64,000 nt of DNA from Perkinsus marinus ATCC 50983. Taxonomy: Eukaryota; Perkinsozoa; Perkinsida; Perkinsidae. Positions 49,519 to 61,824 of the stretch are shown here, piece after piece. A model generated the notes under the pieces. That model was not told where the DNA came from. It worked only from the letters and a program-made list of their open reading frames with translations, and did not search any database. Location of the stretch: the NCBI RefSeq assembly GCF_000006405.1, contig NW_003202922.1, positions 410,014 to 474,013 on the forward strand, given 5' to 3'. Positions within the stretch are counted from its first letter, which is position 1; every line of letters begins with the position of its first letter. The position numbers were made by a program, and so were the translations under genes.

Positions 49519-52288
49519 AGCTTTTGGAAGGCTCTGAGATGCGTACGACTATGAACTGAAGGGAGTTGCTGTTCACAGGTGTTCGAGGCGATGGCGGCCT
49601 CTGGGCTACGATCGGTCCGATACGCCAAGGAAGTGAAAAACCTGAAGCATGTGGTAGTGAACGATCTGGATGAAAAGGCTGCAGAAAACATCAAAGCTAA
49701 TCTCAAGTCGGTGGGGTTCTGCCTAGCATTGAGGCAGAGTTCCCTGTCATATCAGGCACAATTGCATACCCGAGAGCATCGCCGAGGCCAGCCATTCGGA
49801 CTGTATCAGACATATGCAGCACAACGACTTGGCTTACGATGTACTGGGCCACCGAATGAGAGGGGCCGTTTGAAATCATATTTAGGTGATCGATCTGGAT
49901 CCCTATGGTAGCGCCTCGCCCTTCTTGGATGGAGCATTGAATTCTGTCAAGAATGGAGGTCTCCTCTGTGTTACGTGTACGGACTCAGCAGTAGTATGGG
50001 AGAGAGAACTAGAGGAGCTTTTGGGTGGATATCAAACGCTTGCTTGGCCGTATGTAGCGTAGTGATCGGGTTAAGTACATTCGGAGGGAAATTCCTGAAG
50101 TTATCTCAGTTTTGGGTACTTGGTGTGTTTGAGAAATTTCACTGCTTAGTGACTATCAAAAACGGTCGTACGAACGGATTTTTTCGCACAGTATAGGTAA
50201 ATGCTGAGGAACTCGCCAACTCGGGAATCATAGTTTAGGTCTACCCGGATTGAGTCGTTGGTTTGTCGTTGATGATATCTTGAATATGAAATGCTCATGC
50301 TAGCGCGAGTTCGTTCCCTTCTGCCCAGGTACTCTGTGGGAACCACACTGACGTCTGCTACTACCGGTACGGTGGCATCGCCCCAAAAGCGAAGTAGGGA
50401 GGATGGGGATTCGGCCCTTCCACCACACCCTTTTCTCAGATACTGTCATGAACTAGCCTTGCGACTAATGCTGCATGCTATATCGAGCGCTGCTGGGCGG
50501 AGGAAGCGTGCGATCGTCCCTTTACTGTCGCTGAGCATCGACTTCTACTATAGAGTAAGTGGTCTGACATTGATCTGACATCGTTATTATTAACAACAGG
50601 TGTTTGTTCGCGTTGTCGACTCTCCTAAGGATTGCGGCAATCTGGCAGCTGACACGTCCCTTTTATTGCAGTGTGTTAACTGTGAATGGCACGAGCTGTC
50701 CCCTCTAGCACAACCGTAAGTGGGCAAACCAACACCGATAATGTCTAACCCGTCTCGTCGGAGTTTGCCGTTGAAACCTTCCTGTGCGGAAGTCGTGAAA
50801 TTGCACACGAGTCTATGGGTTGCTTTTACTGTACTGACTTCGTCGAGTGCATCGGCTCTGAAATATAAGAATTTTGTTACACGTAGAGAAGTAGCGGTAG
50901 AAAATATCGTGAGTATTTAGCAGTCTCCTCTCTGGAGCAGAAACCTAGTACAAGGGTGCCAAGCACTGAGATCTTGGCGTTTCAGGAAGTCGGATAAGAA
51001 TCCCACTTTGAAACCAGGCACTCTATTGGGTGAACATGGCGGAACTGCACCGCCGGCCACATGTCCTGTATGCAAAGGACGTTTGGTAATGCCCCTTGGA
51101 CTTCTACTTGCTGGATGACCATGTTCAGGCGATGGGAGGTCCGTGTTGGACGGGTCCCCTTCACGAGGCTTCCTTTGTGAGCGCTATGTTGGCTGAGAGC
51201 TCGGACACTGTGGGGAGAGCTGAGAAGTATCCTGGTATCACTGCTTGGAAGAAGGTCTGACATGCAGGAGGGATTTGGGTATGGATTTCTCGACTGGCTT
51301 AGGTTCATGGCTTGCTCACGGCTGTGTCGATGGAACTGCCTGCTGCCCCATTGTTCTACACACTAGATGGTTTGATGTCCATCACTAGAGCCCCCAACTG
51401 CCCTTTGCAGAAGTTCAAGAATACTCTGGTCAAGCTCGGTAAGGCCCCGTTGTTGATAAGGAGGTCGTAGGTGCTCCCGCTTAGGCTACAAGGTTAGTCA
51501 CTTCCATCGAGAACCGATGGCTATCAAAACTGATGCTCCTTCCGAAGTTGTCTTCGATCTGGTGGGTACCGCTCATCCTCGTACTGTTAACTACTTTCGC
51601 ATGCTTCTTTGGACTTGTTGACTCCGTTCAGGCACGGGCATGGGCATTGCAGCATCAGGAAACATCCAATGTAGTTCTGAAACCGAAGGTAGAGGGCTTC
51701 CTAGACCAGGGAACCAGCAGCCTCCCGGATCGAGATTGGCGGAAGATCAACTTTGATGAACCAGTCGCTAAAGGCGGTAAGTTTTCGCCGAAAACTTTCC
51801 GGTATGCTGACATCTGTATATAGAGTGAATGTGTATGTTTATAAGGGGCGTGCATGCTTGAGATCTCGACAGTCTAAACATATGTCCGACAATATTGTAT
51901 TCGCCAGTACTCATGATTTATGACTCGTTCCTGTTTATGTTTTATTCGCCATTCACATTTGGAATGGTCGGCGGTAATATACCGACGTCGAGTATGAAGT
52001 TGAATATTCATCAGTGTCATACACGAGTCGTTCAGATGCTAAAGAACCCGGGAGTGAAGGCGATAAAGAGCAACATCATAAGAAGAGGACACCTATGTGA
52101 TAGCCTTGTGCTGGTTTGCAACCGCATTCGATCCTCTCAGGTTCCTGCCGAACCCCGAGTCCAACTGGGGTCCTAAGCGAGCAGCTGCGGGCTGGCCTGG
52201 AGGAAAGTGCAAGAAGGTGAAGACACATCATGAAGGAGAGGAGACGCCGTCATCGGCCGAGGAAGCAACAGGCCAGAAGGCACAGTGA
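49100..52288 (+). CDS. TRM1: tRNA (guanine26-N2)-dimethyltransferase TRM1 (first exon uncertain)
   Basis: TRM1 makes N2,N2-dimethylguanosine at position 26 of tRNAs using SAM. Exons: CQVFNRDTSVLALNVFDTWR (49138-49190), the conserved FNRD entry motif; VFEAMAASGLRSVRYAKEVK with HVVVNDLDEKAAENIKANL (49579-49710), the SAM fold; then VIDLDPYGSASPFLDGALNS (49888-49950), where a 45-nt intron restores YD-VIDLDPYG; NGGLLCVTCTDSA; VLCGNHTDVCYYRYGGIAPK; YCHELALRLMLHAISSAA; LLSLSIDFYYRVFVRVVD; LLLQCVNCEWHEL and TCPVCKGRL (two zinc-type Cys pairs); LHEASFVSAMLAE; and RFLPNPESNWGPKRAAAGWP near the end, before a Lys/Glu-rich tail and a stop at 52288. A long intron holds the TAG triplet tract at 49404-49519. 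Confidence 0.88.
49404..49519 (+). repeat. (TAG)n microsatellite in a TRM1 intron
   Basis: Two tracts of TAG triplets (about 49404-49455 and 49461-49519) are separated by TACTCAG. They lie between the TRM1 exon ending near 49267 and the next starting at 49579. The poly-Tyr and poly-Thr open frames on the minus strand here are produced by the repeat and are not genes. Confidence 0.97.
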
Positions 52289-52582
52289 TTTCCAAGTCTA
52301 CCAAACGTATTTGCTGTTTCTACTGCTATGCCATTTCCATCGTCGTGTTGTGACCTCGGATGCTGAGCTCTATGTGGGGTAGTTGCCAGTGGAGTGTTAG
52401 CGTCTATCATGTCGCGAATCAGTATAGGAAGCGTCATAGTCCTAGTATTAGGGTAGCGTGGGTCGATTTGAATAGTTGATGACACTTTTGCGAGAGAAAG
52501 CAGTAGTTCCTCCTCTTCTCCAGGTTGACGGAAGTCTGACGGTGATAGGTTACAATGTAGGTCATTTAAGAATCCTTTTACC

Positions 52583-55500
52583 ATGGATGACAGCGACTCG
52601 GATTGTGACATGGTCTCGGCGGTCTCCGAGATGAGCATGGATTCTGAGCAGGGTGAGGCATCATCAGCCCATAACTCTTCGGCTTTTATGTGACAATCGT
52701 CATCATACTCGAGAGATCGTATCAGACTGTACTCTTTCTCTGTACTTCGTAGTGTATTTCAGTAATAGCCACTGTACTTTGTAGTGGCTGAAATCGAAGG
52801 GGGGAGGGTCTGGTCCAGGTTGTTCGCTCGACTGTGAATTCTGATATGCTTGGTTCTTGTCATACGCGCGCGTATTGGCAATTTACAACTCCTCTTAGAT
52901 GATGGTGCGTTGGCGAAAGTGACGCAGATGCTGGAGAAGTACAATTTCAAGGACAATCCCGAGGCTGTGGGAGTCATCACTGAGACCATTGTTGGTGTCA
53001 TCAGAGATCATGAAGTGAGCCCTTTCCAAGTCCGTGCACTGTACGTCGATCTCTCCCTATAGAGTGACGCCGAGCTCATCTTGAAGTGTACGGAGATCCT
53101 ATCGGACATGGCCTCTCCCGAGCATGGGCCGCCCCACTGGAGGTGTGCGTTGGTCTTTAGAGCACTACTGCCTGTTATTCTCATGGACAATGTAAGCATT
53201 GGGAGATCGTCTAGTCTGTTGAACTCGGGTGTTTTTAGCAGTGATGCAAAAAATGTTCGCTTTGCTCAGCTGAGCTCCAGATTTTTCTCACTAATCATAG
53301 GATTTTATATACGAATTGGAAGAATATATACGATTAGTGTACAGAAAGTAACAAGGATTTTCGAAATTTTCCTCAGAGATTTCATATTGTCATCAACACA
53401 TGTAGTTGACCATGCGCAAATTTTACCACATTGGTTCTTAGTATCCGAAAGAGAAGACCCTGGCAGCTCCTACAGCATCCATGAGGTCGGCTAAGGACAT
53501 GATACTCCAATGGATCATCGTAGGTTCTTAACTTGTGTATATAGAGGAATGTAATCCTATCGCAGGGGTTCGTTCGTGAGCATCCCCTCCTCCTTTGCCG
53601 TCGACTAGTTGAGAAGGATGTTGACGATTTGGGAGGTGAAGATGACGAGGATGACGAAGGGGAGGATACACCGAGCGGCGTGAGTGATGAGTGACTGTTG
53701 ATTACAGTGTGGGAAAGTATGCACATGGTCAACTACGTCAGTTGGTGATAGCATAAGAGTTCTGAGAAAATTTAGGGAAATTATAATTGGTTTCTGTACA
53801 CCCGAATTCATATCTAGATCTCTGCAATTAGTGAGTAAAGTCGTAGACTGAAACGAAAGAAGTGGATATATACTCCAACACTGGTTGATTACCTTCGCAT
53901 GAGTAGTTTGACTGCTCTACTGTGACACTGCTGGATATTTCGCCTCGCTCCTGTGAGAGCTCACCTAGTAGTCTATGGAGGTTACTCTATTTAGAGCGAG
54001 GAAGGAGAGGAGGGTGACGAGGGAATCGATGATAGGCAGCAGCGTAAGCGCAGACGTGGCCGGGCCGAGGTCAGTACTTGGGGTCATCGGTGATTGAAGT
54101 ATAAGGCGTGGCCTTGTCACGCGATTCTCCTCAGCTCCTAGCTGTTCTTGAATGCCTTGATTTCCAAGGTTTTCAGGGCCCCCGAGGTGACAAGAGAAGA
54201 CGCGGCCATCATAGCGATGATGAGAGTAACGATTCGGATGATAATGGTGAGAGATCAGAGCAAGCTAGGAGGGGACGTGGGAGGCCCGAGGGGGCAGCAG
54301 CCCAGGATGATGATAGTGAGGATGAGGGAAATCAAAGAGGAGGGAAGAAGGAGGTATCCCACTGGGTGGATCGCTGGTCTAGTACGGTACAGTCTCATCG
54401 ACGGTTTTTGGGGTAAAAGTCTATGAGTATAGTCTTGGACGTCGTTTGCCTAGTTTCATGTACTATCAGGTGATGATGGATCCTGTGATGGGCCTAATTC
54501 AGCGCATATGCACACTGTGTCCCGAGAAGAAGGATTGGAGGGAGGCAGCAGCAGTGGTATTACCATCATTAGACCTAGTATGGTAGGCGAGTTGTCTCTG
54601 TGGTCTCAGACGATCGTGACGCTGTTGGAGAGCTTTGCTGAGCAGGTCGTGGAATTGGAATTAGATGAGGGCACTCTAACGGTGAGTCGGACTATGTCGA
54701 ACTATTCTTCCGGACAGGGAGTAGAGCGAATAGTTTTTCGCAGAGTCGTTTTGCATCCTTCGTTGAGTTGCTGTTGACCACCAATCGCGCCGGGTTTCGA
54801 GCTTTTGCCATTGACGTGGTTGGGGTCCTCGTTATGCGAGCGGAAAAGGTAGGTGAGCCTTTTTGTATGCAGTAGGGTGATGCTGGTTTTCAGGCTCACT
54901 TGGAGAAGGACACTGCGAAGCTTCTACTACAAGGAGTCCTCGGCTGCGTTCTCGATCCGGTGAGGCACAATCATCATCTGTGTGATGTCAATGACTGGCC
55001 CTAGGTATCCACTGTGCGGGCGAAGGCCATACTAGGAGTAGGGAGTCTGCTCAAGGCACTAGTCTTGGGAGGAGGGAGTGATATGGCGGTAAGTGAGGGA
55101 AGTGATGCATGCTCTCTTGTGGAGGCGCTGCCATAAGGGTCACCAGCTGAGCTCTTCAACGCCTAGGGTATAGCAAGCGATTGTTTTGGGGTGTGGGGTT
55201 GTTATAGTCTTCGTTGGTTGATGTCGTCCTTACTTCAGGAGGAGGATCGAGATTGGTTGCGTGGGGTAGCTCGGAAGATCCCCGAGATCATCGTACGAGC
55301 TGCTAGTGATGAGAAGACTGGCGTTCGCACCGTAAGTGCCCTTCTCTCCGGCATCAAGAAATTTTCCAACCGAATTTTCCCATTGGAAATGGTATGTAAA
55401 TCAGCGACAACTGGTAGACCAAGCTATAGGAGTAATTAAGCCATCATTATGAGTTTTCAAGTGTCGTGGATAAGTCAGATGTTTCCCTTGACACGACAGT

Positions 55501-56994
55501 GCTATGAGCAGCGTAGTGATAGGAAGGCGTTCTTCCATCTATTATGAAATATTATTGCCATTGCTTCTGAGCATTCCTGTGAATGGAAGTATATGCCTCT
55601 AGGGTTAGCTCCGACCTGCCTCCCAGGTATGTACGAAAGTCATCGATATGCTCATTGACGTACTAGAGCAACTCAATCAGCTCGCTGGAGACGAGACTCT
55701 GTTCGTGCTGCCCCTGGATGAGACCCTCCCCACTCTGGGCCTTGACTCGGCTGTCAGTGTTAGGAAGGCGGCCATAGCAACAACGGATCGGATACTGCAG
55801 GTCAGGACTGTTCTTGTGTACTTCCTAGCAGGGGACTGGTCGTGACTTGGCAGATGCTGTCGGGAAGGCATCGTGAAGTCCTCGAGAGGCTCTATCCCGC
55901 GATAGAAAACGGCAGGAACAGCGATCCTCATAGCAAGTCCAGTGTAACGCATAGAAGTGTTGCTGTATGCATCGTGTGCATGCGTGCAAGTAGATACCAA
56001 CGCTGTGGTGCACAGTAGTATTACCGCTTGTTTCGGATGCCGAACAGAGTGTATCTGACATCGCCACTGAGACCGTTAAGGACACTATTTTACAGCCCTT
56101 GAAATCAGCACTGAGGCGGAGCTCTGGTCTGGATCCACTCTCAGCTTGCCTCCTCCGTAATGGTTGCCTAATGCACTTTCTTGTGCACTGAGTTTTAGGC
56201 ACGATATCGTCACATCACAACTGGGTCGAATACGCTCAGAGGGGTATCAAACTGCTGATGCGGAAAGAAACGAACTCAAAAGTAAAATGTGAAGTAGCGG
56301 CGCCCGACGATGGTCTGCTTACAGTCAGCATGCAAACCCTATGTATCTGCCTTGGAAAAAGTCATTGAGGAGACTAGTAATGATGAAGACCCTCAGCTGG
56401 TGCAGGCCCTGTGGATGGTAAGGGTAACCAGAGTCCAGGCAGGCACTGCTGTGTCTTAGTTACTCGAGGAGTTCGCGTCGCTTCAGGGTGATGTTGTTGA
56501 CCCTTCGCTGGTCGCCGGAGCGATCAGAGTGTACTTCTCACAAGATCGATGTAGTGGTTCTCTGTGCCCGACTCGTTTCTCTCTTGCTGACTTCGATCCT
56601 CTATCTACTCCACCAGAGTGGTCTGTGTATGATCAGTGTGTAGCCTCTGAAGGGGCGGGAGGAGGTATCGGTTTAGAGGGTGGTTGGTATTTCGCGGGGG
56701 GGCCCTGGCCCGCGTTACTCACTATATGCACCTGTTCTTGGTCGTAGGTGATCCCCAAGCATCGTTCGGTCATCTATGTTTACTCAAAGCTGTATTATTC
56801 GTGATGAAACAAGTAGCAGCTCGTGTCGATGGTGAATCGTCAACAGCTATAGCAAGGCTCCTACTGGAGGCCATCAAAGAGTTCAAGGTCCCCCTTACTG
56901 TTGCTCTGGTAAGACAATAATAAACCTGTCCTGCACTGAGACTAGTAAGTAGTACTCAATACTCAACATATTCAGTACTTTCATCAGTACTAGT

Positions 56995-57051
<57 letters not shown>

Positions 57052-60000
57052 ACTCTTAGCCCGCTAGTACTGTACAGGGTCTTCGGAATTTCATGGGTCG
57101 AAGAAATTCTTTTCCAACGCGTGAGTACTCCTCTCTCTCAGCCGGTCATAGAGTTGGTGAAATGCTTCTGTGATACTCACAGGGCCACCAAACAGGCTCT
57201 CCAAGGTTGGCAGAAGGATTTGGTCTACCAGATGGAAGTAGCGAAAATTTTTCATTCCGTATCTCATTGAGTGTTTCCCCAGACATGTGTGTATCAAGGA
57301 GCTGTCTATAGGCCAGAGAGGCCGAGTACGATGCTCGAGAAGGAAGCTAAGAGACTTGCGGCGGCCCTCGGATACCTCGGTAGGCTCCGGAGGGATTAAT
57401 CCTCTTCCTTGATCACAGCTCTGTCATCGCAGGGGATCTGGTGCTAGCGTGCGAAGAATCAGGGAAGAAGAATGTCTCGTGTTTTTCGAAGCCCGAGAGC
57501 ACCTATACGGTATAGCCCTGCATAATTGCGCATGACAGAATAGAGCTTTTCAGAATATCCATGTGCTGGCTACCGACTCGGTTTTCTCCGACATCATGAG
57601 TGGCAACCCAAAACAGGTCAGCGATATGCGATGTTGTCCTTTCCCCCTTCCCCTCCTCGTGAATCAGTTCTCGTTGGTGTCATAGCTCGCTTTATAGTTC
57701 GTCGAATTCGCATCTTAATGTCCTCTGTGATACTGTGTGGGAAGGCTTCTTTATCTAACTCTTCTGAATATAGCGTATGAGCATCTGGAGAGGCTATTCT
57801 TTCAACAGTGGCGATGGAAGGTGTCATGTGCAATCTCGCTGTCGCTTTCGCGATGGTCACACGTATGTTCTCAGCATTTCCGCATACCGGTCCCGGTTCG
57901 CGCACAGGCGATAATTTGCCTTGGGAAGGTTTGCCTCAAAAATGAGAAACAAGCGAAAAACCTCGCCGACGTATTTGCTCTCCTCTTAAGGTGAGATGGT
58001 GACACGCACGCTCAGTGTGGGAAGATATGCGCATGTGTTGGTGGCAATATGTAAATTCTGAGGGGATCTGCTTGGTTTCTGTACACTACTACCCGAATTC
58101 GTATATAAACTCCTATAATTAGTGGGTTAGCTGCTGCGCTCGGCTGAGGAATGTAAATATAAGTCTTCCGATGTTGAAGAGATAGCAAATGGTGGATCAA
58201 TGGTAACTGATTTGCTTGTTCGGATCGGGTAGCCTCCTTTAATTTTTTCCCTTATATTTCAACACTGCGCCCACTGGAGGTTGCTTGTTCCCGCGTAGGC
58301 ACTTCGAGCCGGTGGTTGTACGTAATAATGCGTTCGTGGTCCTCTATGATCTCTGCGTGCAATACACCGGACTGGTCGATCCGAGGCTTCCTATGATGAC
58401 AAGAGCTCTCAACGTGAGTCGCCTCTCGAGGCAGAGGATATTCGCGTTAATCGATTGCTGCTCAGGATGAGATTAGATTTTATCGTCACCAAGCGATGAT
58501 GGTCATATCATCCCTCATGGCTGAGGACTACGTCAAGTTTCGCGGCCAAACTGTATACAGATACCTCACGGTGTTAGCTGATGAAAATGAGGAAGTGAGT
58601 TGCTCAAACGCTTCGCCTTTGCTCGATCTCTCCAACTCGTCGCAATATGGATGTTTTATTTCTCAACACACAATGGCGATTCATTGCAAATCGTGGTTGA
58701 CGAAGCCCAACGCTCAGATACGATCGTTTGTGGAGTCTTTCTTTACACGTATATTGATACCGAGGCAGCATGGTCTCTTCGCTGACGTATTCGTGAAGAG
58801 CATCTGCGCGCTGAACTGTTGGAAAGGACATCCCCTGTACGATTGTCGGTCTATGGTTGTCGCCGATTTTCATGTCAAGGTACGCTAGTGCCGCTCAGAA
58901 TAACAGGGAGTTCTCATTGCAAGAGCACACTGTGAAAAGGGAGAGGATCTACCGGTGAGCTAATTCGGAAGGGCTCTCCCAGATCTAGTTGCATGCACCA
59001 GGTTCATGATGGAGTACTTCGATGAAGCGGCTAAATTCAAAGTGGTCAACGAGATCATGACCAGGCTGTTAACCAGGTTTCTCGATGATGATGGTACCGC
59101 GAGGCCCTTGCCTCTACCACAGACTGAGGAAGAGAGCGGTGCCACCGTTTATAGTAGGCGTAGTGATGATGGTTGATCTCAGGTGGAAGAGTACTGACAG
59201 ATGTGTTCTGTCTCCTCTGCTGTCGAGAGTTGAGGTTGCACATGAAATCCGGTACGAATAGAAAGCTGCGTCGAAGCGGCGCGGCGCGGATCGGTCGTGT
59301 TGTCAGGTGGTGGCAGAGACCTCACTGAACAGCAACGGGCGATGGGTAATGAAGAAAACGAAGACCCCAACGTACAGGGTAAGCCGATTGAACTGTTCTC
59401 GGGACGAACAGGCTCCTGTCATTGTGCAGGTGAGCGGAGAGATGCAGCAGAACGGTCCAAGAAGTATATGCAGGAGACGATGATACCAACCTTACTACAG
59501 CTCAGAAACCTCATGCAGTCCGAGACGTCGCCCTTTGTTTATCATATAAACAACTGCCTCCGGGAGGTAAGTCTACTCTAATCTCGTTTACTCTTGTGTT
59601 TCTATGTCAAATGAAGCACTGAAATAGTGTGGATAGATTTCAGTATTATCGTTCTATGAATTAGGACGGGTTGTGATGCCTTCCGAAATTAAAGGCATTT
59701 TGATCAGTTCTCAATATTCTGCGCTGTGAGTCGTAGCCTCGCAGTTACTCCGAGAATTCAAGGACGAGATCGCCACCTTTTGCAACGGAGACGACCAGCT
59801 GGCAGTAGAGCTCATCTATGATCTCAACATGGAGGGCCGAGGAGCTTTGTTGCTCGGACGGAACGATCAAGGAAGTGATGTTTCCATCGGCCTCGAATGA
59901 TACGGCGTTTGGCTTGCCAGATAACGGTGAGACGGCCAACCAGCGTTCTCGAGGACCCGCATCACTGAGGTTATTCGATATCGCGGATGGTCACGGCGAT

Positions 60001-60457
60001 CAGATGGGCATCAATGTTGGCCTTGACGTTACCGACGGAGTGGCCCCTGCTGGTTTGACGGACTTCCAGAGACGAATGATGTCACGTGCGCGCAAGAAGG
60101 CGAAGGTGGGTTTGGATTCGATGAAACCTAACTTGAATTTTTACTATTTTCCAATGCTTGAGATTCGTGCTATCCGCTGCCACTATGGCAAATAGGACCA
60201 TGCGCAGCCTGATAGCTCAATCTGAATCAGTCCCCACAGGGACATGCTTAACTCGATCTTCGGAGCGCAGCCTTGGGCGATCGAAGGGACCTCTCACATA
60301 CTCCTTTTAGTCGTACGGTGGACGCGAGGCCCCTCCGGCGTTAGCATCTCCCGAAGGCACCAGGAGCAGAGCATCTGAAGGGACTTCATCGCTGCAACGG
60401 CGTGCAGAGGACCCACCTATAACGGACCAACTGCGGGACAAAGAAGAAGTAACATAG
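52583..60457 (+). CDS. NCAPD3: Condensin-II subunit D3 (CAP-D3, HEAT-repeat protein)
   Basis: This large HEAT-repeat subunit of condensin II acts in chromosome compaction. Exon 1 (ATG 52583) is acidic (MDDSDSDCDMVSAVSEMSMD). Next are VTQMLEKYNFKDNPEAVGVI (52915-52975) and many helical exons. Charged inserts include GGEDDEDDEGEDTPSG (53632-53680), RQQRKRRRGRAE and ARRGRGRPEG (about 54265-54300, an AT-hook-like core). The diagnostic segment is VVVRNNAFVVLYDLCVQYTG (58314-58375), then LVDPRLPMMTRALN, and after an intron MMVISSLMAEDYVKFRGQTV (58497-58555), matching CAP-D3 rather than CAP-D2. Later exons have ETMIPTLLQLRNLMQSETSP (59477-59535) and LLREFKDEIATFCNGDDQLA (59750-59810), also D3-like. 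It ends in a Lys/Arg/Pro-rich tail (DFQRRMMSRARKKAK, then SSLQRRAEDPP), stop at 60457. More than 20 introns interrupt it; three share a repeat and one holds a TAG tract. Several middle exons were not joined exactly. Confidence 0.82.
53288..53440 (-). repeat. Dispersed intronic repeat, copy A (inverted)
   Basis: Reverse complement of this segment aligns with copies B and C. Shared blocks include GCGCATGGTCAACTAC, TTCTGTACACTAAT and AATTCGTATATAAAATCCTA, ending ATTAGTGA. It sits inside the CAP-D3 intron that starts near 53191 and ends near 53447, in the orientation opposite to the gene. Confidence 0.75.
53708..53835 (+). repeat. Dispersed intronic repeat, copy B
   Basis: Begins TGTGGGAAAGTATGCACATG, has GGTTTCTGTACACCCGAATT in the middle and ends AATTAGTGAG. 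It begins about 30 nt after the GTGAGT donor of a CAP-D3 intron and lies about 270 bp from copy A in the opposite orientation. Confidence 0.8.
56995..57051 (+). repeat. (TAG)n microsatellite in a CAP-D3 intron
   Basis: About 18 TAG triplets in the intron that follows the exon ending VPLTVALV (donor near 56910). The sequence just upstream carries several AGTACT/ACTCA words, including AGTAGTACTCA, which also flanks the TRM1 tract. Confidence 0.97.
58016..58126 (+). repeat. Dispersed intronic repeat, copy C
   Basis: Begins TGTGGGAAGATATGCGCATG, has TTGGTTTCTGTACACTAC and CCCGAATTCGTATATAAACT, and ends ATAATTAGTGGG. Like copy B it starts about 27 nt after an intron donor (GTGAGATGG near 57990). 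Confidence 0.8.
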
Positions 60458-60699
60458 ACCACAAATGACGATCAGCTGGCAGTTTACGCTTCGTCTGTGA
60501 GGTGAGAGGTTTTCCCTGTGTGTATTCAGGAAACGGCGCAGGCGACGGCCGATGGGGCCGAAGCGTGATGAATGTTTACAATTTGCTTAATGCAATGATT
60601 GCACGTAGAGTTTCAAATGTGCAGTAGTTTCGAGTTCAACAGAATAATGTCTATCGAGCACAGTTGATCAAACTCCCATCAAAATAACTCTACCGACAG

Positions 60700-61093
60700 T
60701 CCAAGACTTCATAACAAGTCAGGATGTGAAGGCGTGGGTCACGGCTGCGACTGATGTACAGATATGATTCTTGCTCCGTCCCTCTTCACGGGCTTGTTGA
60801 AACCTGAGCTCTCAGGCTGCCCTGCCTCGTATCATAGCAGAGATGAGGGGTATTTTTGACAACGCATTGGCTCAGCATGGGGAAATAATTCAAGACATGA
60901 CTCGAAAGAACCTCCAGGTAGAACGAAATGCAACTCGTGACAACTGCAAGACGATTTGCAGGTCATCGAATCGCAAGGTAGAGCGATGCAGCAGACAATG
61001 AGCACTATGAATCGTCTTGTTGCTTGCGGAGCGCTGACGATGGGAACATTAGAGTACTGGCGGTGGGAGCGAGAATATAATACAATACAGTGA
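60700..61093 (+). CDS. Small uncharacterised protein, last exons
   Basis: Three exons join cleanly: VQDFITSQDVKAWVTAATD (60700-60755), AALPRIIAEMRGIFDNALAQ with HGEIIQDMTRKNLQ (about 60820-60917), and DDLQVIESQGRAMQQTMSTM with NRLVACGALTMGTLEYWRWE (60950-61075), stop at 61093. The composition suggests helices and perhaps a C-terminal membrane-associated segment. The 5' exon was not found; pieces near 60530-60570 (ETAQATADGAEA) may belong to it. It follows the CAP-D3 stop closely, and a spliced continuation of CAP-D3 cannot be excluded. I recognise no family. Confidence 0.45.
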
Positions 61094-61824
61094 GACAAGT
61101 CAGGCTATCCACGCAAAGCGCAACACTCCGTCATATGTAGGTCTGAGGAGAGGAGGACCAAAGTGATCCGAAGGTTCGTGGTTTTCGGGATTTTTGGCAT
61201 GTTATTCACCATCGCGGTCACCAAGCTGTGATTGCAATAATAAGCAGACCCGTTGACCTAGATCTTGAACGTTTCTCACAGAAGATTGATTCATCGAGTT
61301 GCACGGGCGTTCGGCAGTGAAAAAGAATCATTTCGCAACCTCTGCTACATTCGTGGGATATTTCCATTCGTAGCCGTAGAGCCGCCCTCTTCCAGTGAGA
61401 ACAACAGCGCATGATGTCACTGGGTTCGTTACATGCTTGGGTTGCCCTTGGTTGAGATCGTGACATGCCACGCTACGCGGAATCGAAGTATGTGATCATG
61501 AACTTATAGCTGTTTCTGTTATCACTCTCATAGATGACAGTAATAGGATACTCCCAGGGTATACACCTCAGAGTTGCCTCTGGACTCCCAGGAAGTGGAG
61601 CTTTCATTTCAGCAACAAACTCCAATTGTTCCTGGATAAGAATTTGCAGCCTATGGCAACCGTTCGATGGGATTGGAGACCATTATCCAACAGTTGCTGC
61701 CCCACTGCCCAACACAACAAAGAGCAGAGAAGACATTCGATCGAATCACGTTAGTTCTTCTGCGATTGCGAACTCAGCAAATCGTGCTGGTCATCCCTCG
61801 ATCTCAACATGATGAATGGAACGC
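61094..61824. other. Intergenic between convergent genes, nothing recognised
   Basis: About 730 bp. Open frames on both strands are short and show no motif or splice pattern. It probably holds the 3' ends of the flanking convergent genes. Confidence 0.45.

Noticed and set aside
49388-49706. Minus-strand open frames of poly-Tyr and poly-Thr
   Set aside because: They are created by the TAG triplet tracts and have no other coding features.
49862-49887. An 18-nt in-frame micro-intron (GTTTGAAATCATATTTAG) before VIDLDPYG in TRM1
   Set aside because: A donor farther upstream gives a normal 45-nt intron (GTACTG...TTTAG), and the resulting YD-VIDLDPYG fits the TRM1 family better.
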